Assembly: GCA_964605385.1 (NCBI GenBank)
Contig: CAZSCK010000023.1
Span: 1 to 37,661, forward strand
Length of the DNA stretch: 37,661 nt
Origin: JAGLTQ01 sp964605385
Lineage (GTDB): Bacteria > Pseudomonadota > Gammaproteobacteria > UBA6429 > Thiohalophilaceae
Direction of reading: 5' to 3'
A program made the translations under genes and the position numbers. Below the pieces are notes generated by a model. It did no database searches. It had not been told where the DNA came from and saw nothing but the letters and a program-made list of their open reading frames with translations. Shown piece after piece: positions 1 to 8,177 of the stretch; the first letter of the stretch is position 1; every line of letters begins with the position of its first letter.

Positions 1-1
1 C

Positions 2-94
2 TTAAGACTACCTATTATCCTATAATATGTCACTTTTAAGACTCCCTATTACGATATTTAAGGCGTAAAGTAGCCGTAAATTAGGGATCCTTAA
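2..94. repeat. Cluster of direct and inverted short repeats at the window edge
   Basis: TTAAGACTACCTATTA at 2-17 recurs as TTAAGACTCCCTATTA at 36-51, a 34-bp spacing. The second copy is followed by an imperfect inverted partner at 75-94 (CGTAAATTAGGGATCCTTAA), so 36-94 could fold as a hairpin with arms of about 18-20 bp. It lies downstream of the HD-GYP gene, which reads toward it. It may be the end of a dispersed palindromic element cut by the window edge, or a terminator-like structure without a clear U-tract. Confidence 0.4.
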
Positions 95-175
95 TATTGA
101 AAGTAGTGTTTGCGTTTGTCATAAGGTATCGAAACTCATTTATAAATCTATCATATGAAAACTGAGCTGCTAACC

Positions 176-2140
176 TTAAACATGTTTATGTTTGTCATAC
201 ACTTCCATAATTTGCGGAAGCGCTCGATCAAATGCTTTCACCACTTCAGGATCAAAATGCTTACCCGATTCTTCATGAATTAATTTCAAAGCTTTATCGA
301 CCGGCCATGCTTCTTTATAAGGGCGACGAGAAGTTAAAGCATCAAACACATCTGCTAACGCAACGATACGTGCAGACAATGGAATTTCCTGTCCTTTACG
401 CTGATAAGGATAACCACTACCATCATATTTTTCATGATGGCCTTCAGCAATTTCAATTCCTATTTTAAACATTGAATATCCAGCTTGATTAACCTGACTT
501 TCACAACGTCGTAAGACATCCGCCCCGATGACGGGATGTTGTTTCATTTCAACCCATTCTTCATCCGTCAGTTTTCCGGGTTTTAACAAGATGCTGTCTT
601 CAATACCCACTTTGCCAATATCATGCATTGGGGCAAAATGATAAACATGCCGGGGATAACTACTTTTAAATTCGGCCTGATAAATTCCTGCATCATATAG
701 CTCTTGAGCCAAAATATATGAATATAAACTCATACGAACCAGGTGATCACCTGTTTCAGGATCTCGACTCTCTGCTAACTTTGCCAAACCTTCCACTGCA
801 GACACAACCAGACTTTCCATACCAATGGTGCGATCGAAGGCGCTACTCACTTGCGCAGTAATATTATTCAACAGTTCCTTGTGCGAACTGTAGTAGGCAT
901 TTTTTTTATGTGTCGCAAAAACCAGTAATGCGCGCTCTTTGCCACTTATGCGTAGTGGAATTATGAGCACAGAATGAAGCTTCATATACGAAAGGCGGGT
1001 AAAAAACTCATCTTCTCCATTGTGCTTTTTTAACTCTTCTTCCAAATCATCAAAACTAATCACATAATTTTCATCAAATACTTTTTGTATAATGGGATGT
1101 GAAACCGGAACGGAATCCCCCTCATGTAATATTTGTTCATTTTTAGAATAAATATGCGCAACAGCCATATTTTGTTGTTCGACATCCATTCTTAACATTG
1201 CTACCCAATCTATCGGTAACAAGGTATTAAATTCCTGATAAATAAACTTAATAATTTCATCCAGACTAGTGGCCTGATAAATACGATTAGTAAGGCTAAA
1301 CAATGAATTTAACTTTGCGGTAAGTCGGTTAAAACTGGAAGTTAACTGCCCTAACTCTTTTGTATTGCTGACATCGACCTGATGTGACAACTCACCTAAA
1401 GCAACACGATTAAAAGCATCTACCGTCATTTCCATAGGTTTAAATACTTTCTTATAGACAACAAAAAATATCATGATTGCAATCAGAAAAGACAAAATAA
1501 TCGAGATTCTGTTTAACCACCTGATTTGGTTTAACTTGGACTCCATCATATTACGAAAAGCTGCTGTCAAATCAGTGGCTGCACTCATTAAATTATTTTC
1601 ATTAAATAAAATATATTTCGCCGCTGCTTCCAGACGAGGTTCTTCAGGATTACTCCCCAGCTCTTTTGTTAAACCCAGTTTAAACTCGTCCCATGACTTT
1701 GCAGCTCTAACCAGCTCATTACGCGCTGTTTTATTCCAGGTGCAGTAAATAGGATCATAATTATTTGATATTTTTGCAATAGTTTTTTTATTTTCACGAA
1801 GAGAAAGAAATTCATTCTCAAACAATTCGGGAGCCAGTTTTCGAGCCTTAAACGAATTAATTATTTTGTCGTATCGGGCTATCAATATCTGGATTTGTTT
1901 ATTGTACAGCGCAACATCACGGTAATAGCTGCTGTAATTTCTTGGAGCATTGTCAACATAAGCAGCACTATGATTAACAATTAACTGACTAATAATTCTT
2001 AACTGACCAGAAAGATTTAGAATCAAATAATCATGCTTTCGTAAATTCAATAAATAAAGCGTACTGGAAACAATAACAACCAGAACAATAAATTGTATGC
2101 CTAACGCTGTTCCAATTTGAACTTTTAATGATCGAAACAA
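176..2140 (-). CDS. Membrane-bound HD-GYP cyclic-di-GMP phosphodiesterase with HAMP and GAF domains
   Basis: This 654-residue inner-membrane signalling protein is predicted to hydrolyse cyclic-di-GMP. A membrane helix (about 14-36) leads into a periplasmic segment resembling the PilJ/NarX-type sensor (LNLSGQLRIISQ). A second helix (about 213-233), a HAMP linker, a GAF-like region (about 290-440) and a C-terminal HD-GYP domain (about 455-645) follow. The HD-GYP signatures are all present: SRDPETGDH, MHDIGKVGI, the HHEKYDGSGYP motif and LADVFDALTS. The start is a TTG at 2140, preceded by GGAGAG at a suitable spacing; no better ATG is near. The periplasmic ligand is unknown. The gene stands alone, divergent from the small gene at 2453. 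Domain assignment is secure; enzymatic activity is inferred from the intact motifs. Confidence 0.93.
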   Translation of the reverse strand: MFRSLKVQIGTALGIQFIVLVVIVSSTLYLLNLRKHDYLILNLSGQLRIISQLIVNHSAAYVDNAPRNYSSYYRDVALYNKQIQILIARYDKIINSFKARKLAPELFENEFLSLRENKKTIAKISNNYDPIYCTWNKTARNELVRAAKSWDEFKLGLTKELGSNPEEPRLEAAAKYILFNENNLMSAATDLTAAFRNMMESKLNQIRWLNRISIILSFLIAIMIFFVVYKKVFKPMEMTVDAFNRVALGELSHQVDVSNTKELGQLTSSFNRLTAKLNSLFSLTNRIYQATSLDEIIKFIYQEFNTLLPIDWVAMLRMDVEQQNMAVAHIYSKNEQILHEGDSVPVSHPIIQKVFDENYVISFDDLEEELKKHNGEDEFFTRLSYMKLHSVLIIPLRISGKERALLVFATHKKNAYYSSHKELLNNITAQVSSAFDRTIGMESLVVSAVEGLAKLAESRDPETGDHLVRMSLYSYILAQELYDAGIYQAEFKSSYPRHVYHFAPMHDIGKVGIEDSILLKPGKLTDEEWVEMKQHPVIGADVLRRCESQVNQAGYSMFKIGIEIAEGHHEKYDGSGYPYQRKGQEIPLSARIVALADVFDALTSRRPYKEAWPVDKALKLIHEESGKHFDPEVVKAFDRALPQIMEVYDKHKHV

Positions 2141-2452
2141 AGTACTCTCCGGATATTATTCAAAGATAAAATATAGACCTGATCTTTACAGCATTATTCC
2201 TTATTCATAACACAGATCATTAGCAATCTAATTAATCCGTGTTTAGTAAGGTATTTATCACTTAAAAGAAGCTCACTCTTATATTTCTATATCGGGTAAC
2301 TCGAGATGAAACTTTATTAATTTCAAAGATATAATGAAAATATTCCACATATTTATAGTAAAGATAACCTTAAAAAAAACCTTTTATTCCAGCAAAAAAC
2401 CAAATTCTGACTTAAAATTAGAGTATGAACATCGAATATAATGAGAAGGAAC
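2141..2452. other. Divergent intergenic region
   Basis: About 310 bp, very AT-rich, separates the HD-GYP gene from the small plus-strand gene and should hold both promoters. A TATAAT lies at 2437-2442, but it is only about 10 bp from the chosen start at 2453 and has no convincing -35 box. I see no conserved RNA structure, repeat or additional gene. Confidence 0.4.
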
Positions 2453-2791
2453 ATGACGAGCTTTAAAATAATTAATGATGATGTGGGTTTACGTAAATTA
2501 CTGGAAAGCAACAAAACACCTGTGATCTCAGGCCCCGTTATGCCAGTTAAGGCAAGTAATCCTGTTCAAAAATCACCAGAAAACTTACCGCTAAAATCGG
2601 CTCAAATTGATCGTAGAGGCAGCGAGTCTCATCAAGCACAACGTAGACAACTCGATCGGCGTAAAACAGATAGTTCAGTTTTACTCGACACCCGCAGCCA
2701 ACATGACCGACGAACTAAAACCGGAAGAACTGATGATGCCGAAAACAATGATGCAATAACAACATCACGCGGTATTGATGAAATAGTTTAA
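2453..2791 (+). CDS. Small hydrophilic protein rich in Asp-Arg-Arg motifs, unknown function
   Basis: I do not recognise this protein, about 112 residues with no signal peptide or membrane segment. Its second half carries spaced Arg-Arg motifs: IDRRGSE, QRRQLDRRKTD and QHDRRTKTGR. Such low-complexity DRR linkers occur in some proteobacterial signalling proteins, and the receiver protein at 20602-21078 has a DADRRGAER stretch in its N-terminal tail. The start at 2453 is preferred over the ATG at 2441 because AGAAGGA at 2444-2450 is a good ribosome-binding site for it. The neighbour is a cyclic-di-GMP enzyme on the other strand. A signalling link is speculation. Confidence 0.6.
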   Translation: MTSFKIINDDVGLRKLLESNKTPVISGPVMPVKASNPVQKSPENLPLKSAQIDRRGSESHQAQRRQLDRRKTDSSVLLDTRSQHDRRTKTGRTDDAENNDAITTSRGIDEIV

Positions 2792-2803
2792 ATCTAAATA
2801 TTT

Positions 2804-3000
2804 ATTGAGTCCTTGCACGGACAAGAGGAAGTCATAGAGTAAGGCAAGAATTAACGAAAAATGCGAGTTTACATAAAGGCCGCTCTCGCACTTCCCTGTG
2901 CTCCGCGGCACCTGAACATCCCTGTTCAATGTAAATGAGCCTTTTGAGGAGATTCTTAACGCAGCTATTTGGCTTCCTCTTGTCCGTGCATTGACTCAAT
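2804..3000. mobile_element. MITE-like element with 28-bp terminal inverted repeats
   Basis: The ends at 2804-2831 and 2973-3000 are inverted copies of a 28-bp sequence that differ at only two positions: ATTGAGTC, two variable bases, then TGCACGGACAAGAGGAAG. The 140-bp interior has no ORF of note. It contains short sub-repeats such as CTTCCCTGTGCTCC and GAACATCCCTGTTC. It has the size and architecture of a non-autonomous miniature element. No target-site duplication is obvious. The right end contains the stop codon of the pirin gene (2996-2998), so the element abuts or truncates that gene. Confidence 0.8.
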
Positions 3001-3730
3001 CTACAAATGGTCCATGTTGATGAATTGGTTCACCATGCGGCTTTCCCATACAAAGCATAAAATGGCTTTCTGCTAATGCTTCAATATATAAGAATTCAAT
3101 CTTTTCAAAGAAAAAGGCTTCTCTCTCATTTACTGTTTCAGCATTTATTTTCAGGCTGCCATTAAGAATATAAATAAAGCCTCGAAAATCATCGGGTACT
3201 TTTTCGTTTAGCTTTGCACCAGCGTTAAGATTAACTCTTAAGTATCTGACAGGCGTTTGTAATTTTACCGGTGACACATCACCAACAATGACTCTTATAG
3301 TGCCACCTTCAATGTTAACAAGTGGAATATTTTCTTCATCAACTTGTTGATAGTCAGGTTCAATTGACTTTTTATTTTTAGCAAGATTAATCCACAACTG
3401 AATGCCATTACTATTAACTTGTGAGTCTGGCATTTCTGAATGTTCCATTCCTCGTCCAGCAGTGAAGCGTTGTGCACCACCTGCTGTTACGGTTGAGTGG
3501 TTTCCCAGGTTATCTTTGTGTTCAATGCTGCCAGTAAACATATAGGTAATTGCTTCGAAGCCACGGTGAGGATGTGTTGGAAAGCCACGATCAGGGCCAA
3601 GATTAAAGTTATCCCATAAAACAAAAGGATCAAAATTCATCATTTTACTGCTCACCGGAAAAAGTCGATTAACATCAACACCATCGCCTTCACTCATTTC
3701 AACCGCTGGATGTATAAAAGTATTTTCCAT
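2996..3730 (-). CDS. Pirin family bicupin protein
   Basis: This 244-residue cytoplasmic bicupin is a pirin; relatives bind Fe(II) and some have quercetin dioxygenase activity. The metal ligands of the N-terminal cupin are present: two histidines in THPHRGFEAITY and His/Glu in GMEHSEMP. The second, degenerate cupin (about 140-230) ends in GEPIHQHGPFVD. The start ATG overlaps the stop of the upstream quinone reductase reading frame (TAATG at 3728-3732), so the two were translationally coupled. The TGA stop lies inside the terminal repeat of the adjacent MITE-like element. Many pirins continue past the GPFV motif, so the C-terminus may have been shortened by the insertion, but some family members end near here. 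It belongs to a DoxX/YqjG/pirin set opposite a LysR regulator. Confidence 0.88.
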   Translation of the reverse strand: MENTFIHPAVEMSEGDGVDVNRLFPVSSKMMNFDPFVLWDNFNLGPDRGFPTHPHRGFEAITYMFTGSIEHKDNLGNHSTVTAGGAQRFTAGRGMEHSEMPDSQVNSNGIQLWINLAKNKKSIEPDYQQVDEENIPLVNIEGGTIRVIVGDVSPVKLQTPVRYLRVNLNAGAKLNEKVPDDFRGFIYILNGSLKINAETVNEREAFFFEKIEFLYIEALAESHFMLCMGKPHGEPIHQHGPFVD

Positions 3731-4690
3731 TAGAATTTTTCTCGATTATGTTTTTGATTCAAATTTTGTTCCGGACCTAAGGGAACAATTTGTGTTGGAT
3801 TGACCATGTCATGACTATAATAGTAGTGGTATTTAATATGATCAAAATTTGTTGTCTCTGCCACGCCTTGCCATTGGTAAAGCTCCAGCATAAAGTTATA
3901 TAAATTAGGATAGTCATAAATACGTTTTTTGTTACATTTAAAATGGCCAACATAGACAACATCAAAACGGATCAAGGTAACAAACAAACGCCAATCTGCT
4001 TCTGTAATCTGCGAACCGGTTAAATAACGTTGTTTACTTAATATATCTTCCATCTGTTCTAGAGCATTAAACAATCTGTTATAAGATTTTTCATAGGATT
4101 TTTGTGTTGTTGCAAAACCTGTTCGGTATACACCGTTGTTTATACTTTCATAAATCTTATGAATTTATAGCATCTATTTTAGTTCGTTTTTCTTCAGGAT
4201 AAAAATCGAGAGCACGTGTTTTTTCATCATCAATTAAATGATTAAATGAAGTATTTAAAATTCGTATAATTTCTGATGATTCATTATTAACAATAGTTTC
4301 TTGTTTTTTATCCCACAACACAGGCACTGTCACGATGCCGCTATAATCTGGCTGCGCTTTGGTATAAATTTCATGCATACGCATAAAGTTATATAAAGTA
4401 TCTCCCGTTGCAGAAGGATAATCATCTTTAAAATCCCAGCCTTGATTATCCATAAATGGGTGAACAACCGAGATACTAATCATGTCTTCGAGTTTTTTAA
4501 GCTTTCGAAAAATCAAAGTGCGATGAGCCCAGGGGCAAGCATAAGATACATAAAGATGATAACGACCTTTCTCAGCATCAACAGGTTTTATCACATTACG
4601 AAACTGAGAATCCTTTCGAACATATTCACCATCTTCACTGACTTTATCAAACCAGTCTTCTTTTAACTCACCCTTGATTAATAAGCTCAT
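3730..4690 (-). pseudogene. yqjG: Glutathionyl-hydroquinone reductase, frameshifted
   Basis: The family reduces glutathionyl-hydroquinones with a catalytic cysteine in a CPWA motif. The N-terminal 177 residues (4157-4690) contain VSYACPWAHRT and reach DAINS before a stop at 4157. Continuing in the next frame gives KIYESINNGVYRTGFATTQ, which matches the family's continuing sequence. It then joins the 3730-4074 reading frame (RYLTGSQITEADWRLF, the GST C-terminal domain). A one-base insertion (or two-base deletion) near 4150-4165 explains everything and restores a protein of about 320 residues, the usual length. RBS AAGGAA precedes the ATG at 4690. The broken protein keeps the thioredoxin fold but loses the helical domain. 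It could be a genuine pseudogene or a sequencing indel. Confidence 0.88.
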
Positions 4691-4717
4691 TGTTATATTC
4701 CTTTTTTATAATTTTAC

Positions 4718-4804
4718 CCGTCATTGCGAGGCGCGCAGCAACGAAGCAATCTCTAGTTCAAAGTTACCCCATTGAGATTGCCGCGCTATCGCTCGCAATG
4801 ACGG
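4718..4804. repeat. REP-like palindromic element
   Basis: Outer arms CCGTCATTGCGAG (4718-4730) and CTCGCAATGACGG (4792-4804) are perfect inverted repeats of 13 bp. Inner arms GCAATCTC (4746-4753) and GAGATTGC (4774-4781) pair as well. This CGTCATTGCGAG...CTCGCAATGACG form is a widely dispersed bacterial intergenic palindrome. It fills the gap between DoxX and the quinone reductase, which are on the same strand, so its hairpin could modulate readthrough or mRNA stability. Confidence 0.82.
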
Positions 4805-4810
4805 CATTTT

Positions 4811-5185
4811 TTATTTATTACGGTTATCTAAACTAAAGGCACCCGCTCCATGCTCCGCAAGTAGTAATAGACCACCTGCGATGGCTAAATTTTTCATAAA
4901 CATAATCATTTGTACCTGGTCGGCCAAATTATTATGAAAAATCAAAGCTGAAATAACACTAAAGCCCGCCAAAGCATACGCTACCCAACGCGCCTGCCAA
5001 CCTACAACTAAAGCCAGCCCGCCGCCAAGCTCTAATATAATGACCAGGGGCAATAATATTCCTGGTACTCCCATCATTTCCATATATCCCTGAGCACCTG
5101 CATAACCCATGATTTTATTCATACCCGCTAATACAAAAATATGTGCAAGTAATATTCGTGCAACTACGCTACTATATTTATTCAT
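4811..5185 (-). CDS. DoxX family membrane protein (YqjF-like)
   Basis: This 124-residue integral membrane protein has four predicted helices and the DoxX signature: ARILLAHIFVLAGMNKI at the N-terminus and LVIILELGGGLALVVGW in the middle. DoxX relatives associate with quinone, thiol or oxidative stress functions; the biochemical role is not settled. GGGAGAAAG lies just upstream of the ATG. It is the first gene of the minus-strand set DoxX > yqjG > pirin, divergent from the LysR gene, an arrangement like the E. coli yqjF/yqjG/yhaJ/yhaK neighbourhood. That points to defence against quinones or aromatic compounds. Confidence 0.9.
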   Translation of the reverse strand: MNKYSSVVARILLAHIFVLAGMNKIMGYAGAQGYMEMMGVPGILLPLVIILELGGGLALVVGWQARWVAYALAGFSVISALIFHNNLADQVQMIMFMKNLAIAGGLLLLAEHGAGAFSLDNRNK

Positions 5186-5297
5186 TTTCTTTCTCCCTTT
5201 GTATTTACAATGTCTAAATACATAATACCCCTAATAATTAGATATAAAAGTACAATAAATTGCTGAAACCCATCTAATTTATTGATATATTTACCTC

Positions 5298-6194
5298 GTG
5301 AAAACTTATCCTCGTGTGACATTAGAACAATGGCGTGTATTTCAGGCCATTATTGAACAAGGCGGCTATGCTCAGGCAGCGGCTTATCTTCACCGTAGCC
5401 AGTCTGCTGTCAGTTATTCAATGGCTCGCCTGCAAGAACAATTGGGCATTGCACTATTAAAAATAGAAGGTCGTAAAGCCCTTTTAACTGAGCAGGGACA
5501 AATCTTATTACAACGTTCAGCTAAATTAATTGACGAGGCTGGAGAAATTGAAAACTTTGCCCAACATTTATCTCAGGGACGGGAAGCAGAAATCAAATTT
5601 GTGGTAGATGCCGCCTTCCCCAATGACTTACTTATGACTGCACTAGCCCAATTTTCCAAACAAAGTCAGGGAACACGAGTACAGTTACGTGAAGTTATTC
5701 TTTCCGGTGCGACTGATGCACTACTCAGTGATGAAGCTGAGCTTGTAATTGGTATCGAAACACCTGCAGGATACCTCTCAGACCCGCTTATCGAAGTGGA
5801 ATTAATAGCAGTCGCGCGCCCCGATCATCCTTTGCTGCAACTTGAACGTGAAATTACTTCAGCTGATCTCGCACAACATACTCATGTAGTAATACGAGAT
5901 TCAGGCCAACACGAAAAAATAGATGCAGGTTGGTTAAGCTCTCAAGACCGCTGGACAGTAGGTAGTATTGAAAGCGCACTAAGTGCAATAGAACATGGTT
6001 TAGGTTATGGCTGGATACCGAGTAACCGGTTAGTTGAAGCTCTCGGTGATGGTCATCTTAAACCTTTGTTACTTGAACAGGGGTCAAAATATAAAGCATT
6101 TTTATTTATGAGTTTCGGACACCCACAAAATATCGGGCCGGCAACACGAGAGCTTGCAAATATTATAAAAAATACGGTAGAGAAAATAGTTTAG
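5298..6194 (+). CDS. LysR family transcriptional regulator (YhaJ-like)
   Basis: This 298-residue regulator has an N-terminal winged helix-turn-helix (QAAAYLHRSQSAVSYSMARL, about 24-43) and a C-terminal periplasmic-binding-protein-like effector domain (about 90-295). The start is a GTG at 5298. It is divergent from the DoxX/yqjG/pirin set, the classic LysR arrangement, so it probably controls that set. E. coli YhaJ, which has the same kind of neighbours, responds to aromatic and quinone products. An inverted repeat AATTAGAT (5236-5243) / ATCTAATT (5272-5279) in the 112-bp intergenic region is a possible binding site. The target set is now damaged (yqjG frameshift), while the regulator is intact. 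Confidence 0.92.
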   Translation: MKTYPRVTLEQWRVFQAIIEQGGYAQAAAYLHRSQSAVSYSMARLQEQLGIALLKIEGRKALLTEQGQILLQRSAKLIDEAGEIENFAQHLSQGREAEIKFVVDAAFPNDLLMTALAQFSKQSQGTRVQLREVILSGATDALLSDEAELVIGIETPAGYLSDPLIEVELIAVARPDHPLLQLEREITSADLAQHTHVVIRDSGQHEKIDAGWLSSQDRWTVGSIESALSAIEHGLGYGWIPSNRLVEALGDGHLKPLLLEQGSKYKAFLFMSFGHPQNIGPATRELANIIKNTVEKIV

Positions 6195-6206
6195 ACAATG
6201 GCGGCA

Positions 6207-6299
6207 AACAGCTGTGGACATTAGATAATTACTAATACATTTTTTAAAATTACTGAAAGTAGAAAACCAACTTATGCGTTTCCAGTGTCCACACCTGTT
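6207..6299. repeat. Inverted repeat between lysR and a CDF remnant
   Basis: Arms AACAGCTGTGGACA (6207-6220) and TGTCCACACCTGTT (6286-6299) are complementary over 14 bp with one mismatch, around a 65-bp AT-rich centre. The right arm reaches the end of the CDF remnant. It may be a small mobile or palindromic element, or simply a hairpin between convergent transcripts. There is no U-tract typical of a terminator. Confidence 0.5.
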
Positions 6300-6538
6300 A
6301 TGTTGATTTAAAGAGAATAATTTTTATTGATGAATGTATGACAATTATGGCAATAATTAATCCCATGATAATATCTAGCCATACAGTATGAGTACTGGCA
6401 ACTAAGGCAGCAGTAATAAGCGCACCAATATTTTCCAGCATATCATTATGTGAACAAATCCACATAACACAATTTAATATCACCATTTCGAAAACGTGTG
6501 AGTAGGATAAAACGGTTTTTATTTTGGCGATAGCGGCT
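6298..6538 (-). pseudogene. Remnant of a cation diffusion facilitator (CDF) transporter
   Basis: The reading frame at 6298-6486 encodes WICSHNDMLENIGALITAAL followed by LDIIMGLIIAIIVI, equivalent to the last two membrane helices of CDF transporters. The same stretch in the intact neighbour reads WIFSANDVIANLGVIISGVL. Upstream, a different frame encodes RFRNGDIKL, matching the cytoplasmic loop just before that helix, so a frameshift separates the two near 6480. The first four helices are absent. It is the 3' relic of a second CDF gene beside the intact one and cannot transport metal. Confidence 0.75.
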
Positions 6539-6552
6539 CTAATCTAACTAAT

Positions 6553-7161
6553 TTATTTTTTTAATTCATTTTTTGCATCTTTCAGAATGATGCGAGCACC
6601 ACGAAGAATAACAAAAGCAATAACAATACCGATGATAATATCAGGCCAGCGTTGATCTAACCACCATACCAGTACACCACTAATAATAACGCCAAGGTTG
6701 GCAATGACATCGTTGGCAGAAAATATCCAGCTTGCACGCATATGAACTTCGCCATCTTTGTGTTTATGTATAAGTGCGAGGCAAATAACGTTTGCAGCAA
6801 GTGCAACGAGTCCTATCACCATCATAAATTCAGAAAGCGGTTCACTGCCCTGGATAATACGGCGAACAATATCAACAAGAATAAGTAGGCCGAGCAACAC
6901 CTGAAAATAACCGCCAACCAGAGCTGCTTTTGCTTTGCTTCGTGCAGCGCGACCTACAACATAAAGACCAATACCATATACAACTGCATCGGCAAACATA
7001 TCAAGTGAGTCGGCAATAAGGGCTGTAGACTCTGCCATCCAGCCCAGCGTTATTTCTACAACAAACATGGTGGCATTAATAGCTAATAACCAGTACAAAA
7101 CACTTTTTTGTGACTGATCTTTTATCTCGATTTCACATCCGCAATCACTCATAACAACCAT
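6553..7161 (-). CDS. Cation diffusion facilitator family transporter, short form
   Basis: This 202-residue membrane protein has six predicted helices and no C-terminal cytoplasmic domain, a recognised compact CDF type. Metal-site motifs are visible: SLDMFADAVVY in helix 2 (Asp pair) and SANDVIANLG in helix 5. The N-terminus carries a short Cys motif (CGCE). It likely exports a divalent metal from the cytoplasm; the substrate cannot be told. AGGA precedes the ATG at 7161 closely, and an alternative start (MSDCGCE, 7152) is nearly as good. It follows the damaged FTR1/DUF411 chimera and ArsR on the same strand and may be part of that ArsR-controlled unit. Confidence 0.85.
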   Translation of the reverse strand: MVVMSDCGCEIEIKDQSQKSVLYWLLAINATMFVVEITLGWMAESTALIADSLDMFADAVVYGIGLYVVGRAARSKAKAALVGGYFQVLLGLLILVDIVRRIIQGSEPLSEFMMVIGLVALAANVICLALIHKHKDGEVHMRASWIFSANDVIANLGVIISGVLVWWLDQRWPDIIIGIVIAFVILRGARIILKDAKNELKK

Positions 7162-7177
7162 TTTCCTATATTAAAAC

Positions 7178-7752
7178 TTAGTGCCTGACAAAAACTTTAA
7201 CGTTTCCGTTTTTATCAAAACTCATTACATTATATTTTTCCCTGACGTCACCTTTTTCCATTCCAGGTGTACCTGTTGGCATACCGGGAACTGTAATTCC
7301 TTTTGATGCAGGACCATCACCATAGCCTTTTACACCATGGCATGATGCACATTGTTCCAAAAAAAGTTGTTTAGCCTTGTAAGATCGGGTTGTTTGCGGG
7401 GCACAACCATTATTTTGTAAGCGTTAATAATGTTGCGATGCATTTGTGTAGTAAGTCGACTAACATTATCCGCGGATTTTTTTTGTTGAATCCACTGGCT
7501 TAAAATTTGAGATTGCCCAACTAACTCAAGTTTAATTTTATGCTTTGGCAAATCTTCCAACTGTAAAGATATACCAGCTGCAAAATCCATCATTTCTTCA
7601 TATTCAGTATTATTAACAATCTGACCATCTTGTACAGCACTACTATAATCTACACCCACATAATCAATCAGTTGCAATAACTGTTGTGTTTCTGCGAGCA
7701 CTGGTTTGCTGATAAATACTAATAAAGCAAATAAATATAATATCGTTCTCAT
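7178..7752 (-). pseudogene. Chimeric remnant: FTR1-type N-terminal domain, cytochrome c motif and DUF411 C-terminus
   Basis: The first part (7330-7752) has a signal peptide and the periplasmic N-terminal domain found on FTR1-type iron permeases (LLQLIDYVGVDYSSAVQDG). It runs to PDLTR and then loses frame. A one-base deletion around 7375-7385 accounts for this, because the next frame gives KQLFLEQCASCHGVKGYGD, the expected cytochrome c haem site. After GDGPASKG the sequence switches to ITVPGMPTGTPGMEKGD and stops at 7178. That is the C-terminal signature of DUF411 metal-binding proteins, not FTR1. The permease helices are missing. So the locus combines a frameshift with a fusion. It lies 20 bp downstream of arsR. 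Confidence 0.72.
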
Positions 7753-7772
7753 AAGGCTTTTCGAAAAAGGAA

Positions 7773-8177
7773 TTAATTGCTGAGGGGCTTTTCTTTTGTC
7801 TGGGTTGTTTCATCTGTTTGACAACGACCATCTTCTCTTAAACATAACCGAGCTTGAAAATTCAAAAGATCGGTAGCATAAATATTATCGGTATCAGGTA
7901 AACCTTTGATGATTTTATATAAATGAAGAAAGTGATCTTGATTCGTTACTAGTCGGTGATATATCCAACGACCTTCTTTTTTCGCCGACAATAAACCTGC
8001 CTGGCGTAATACTTTAAGGTGGCGAGAAAGTTTAGTTTGTGACTCTTTCAGACTATCGGTGATTTCGCATAAACAAACTTCCTTACCTGACATGACCATT
8101 AAGCGAATAATACGTATCCGAGTTGCGTCTGAAAGTGCTTGAAATATCGTTTCTGGCTTTATAGTTAATACATGCAT
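7773..8177 (-). CDS. ArsR/SmtB family metalloregulatory repressor
   Basis: This 134-residue winged-helix repressor releases DNA on binding a metal or metalloid. The helix-turn-helix is around SLKESQTKLSRHLKVLRQAG. The metal site resembles the ArsR alpha-3 type: EVCLCEITDSL, with Cys35 and Cys37 counted from the ATG at 8177. That suggests As(III)/Sb(III) sensing over Zn or Cd. The C-terminal tail has two more cysteines (LCLREDGRC). An upstream in-frame TTG at 8195 is rejected because it lies upstream of the predicted transcription start. It is the first gene of a minus-strand unit leading into the chimeric remnant and the short CDF gene. Confidence 0.9.
   Translation of the reverse strand: MHVLTIKPETIFQALSDATRIRIIRLMVMSGKEVCLCEITDSLKESQTKLSRHLKVLRQAGLLSAKKEGRWIYHRLVTNQDHFLHLYKIIKGLPDTDNIYATDLLNFQARLCLREDGRCQTDETTQTKEKPLSN

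Noticed and set aside
4140..4170. Programmed ribosomal frameshift in yqjG
   Set aside because: No slippery heptamer with a downstream structure is visible, and homologues are single-frame genes.
7178..7752. A working FTR1 iron permease or cytochrome c
   Set aside because: The permease helices are absent, the frame is broken before the haem motif, and the C-terminus comes from a DUF411 gene.
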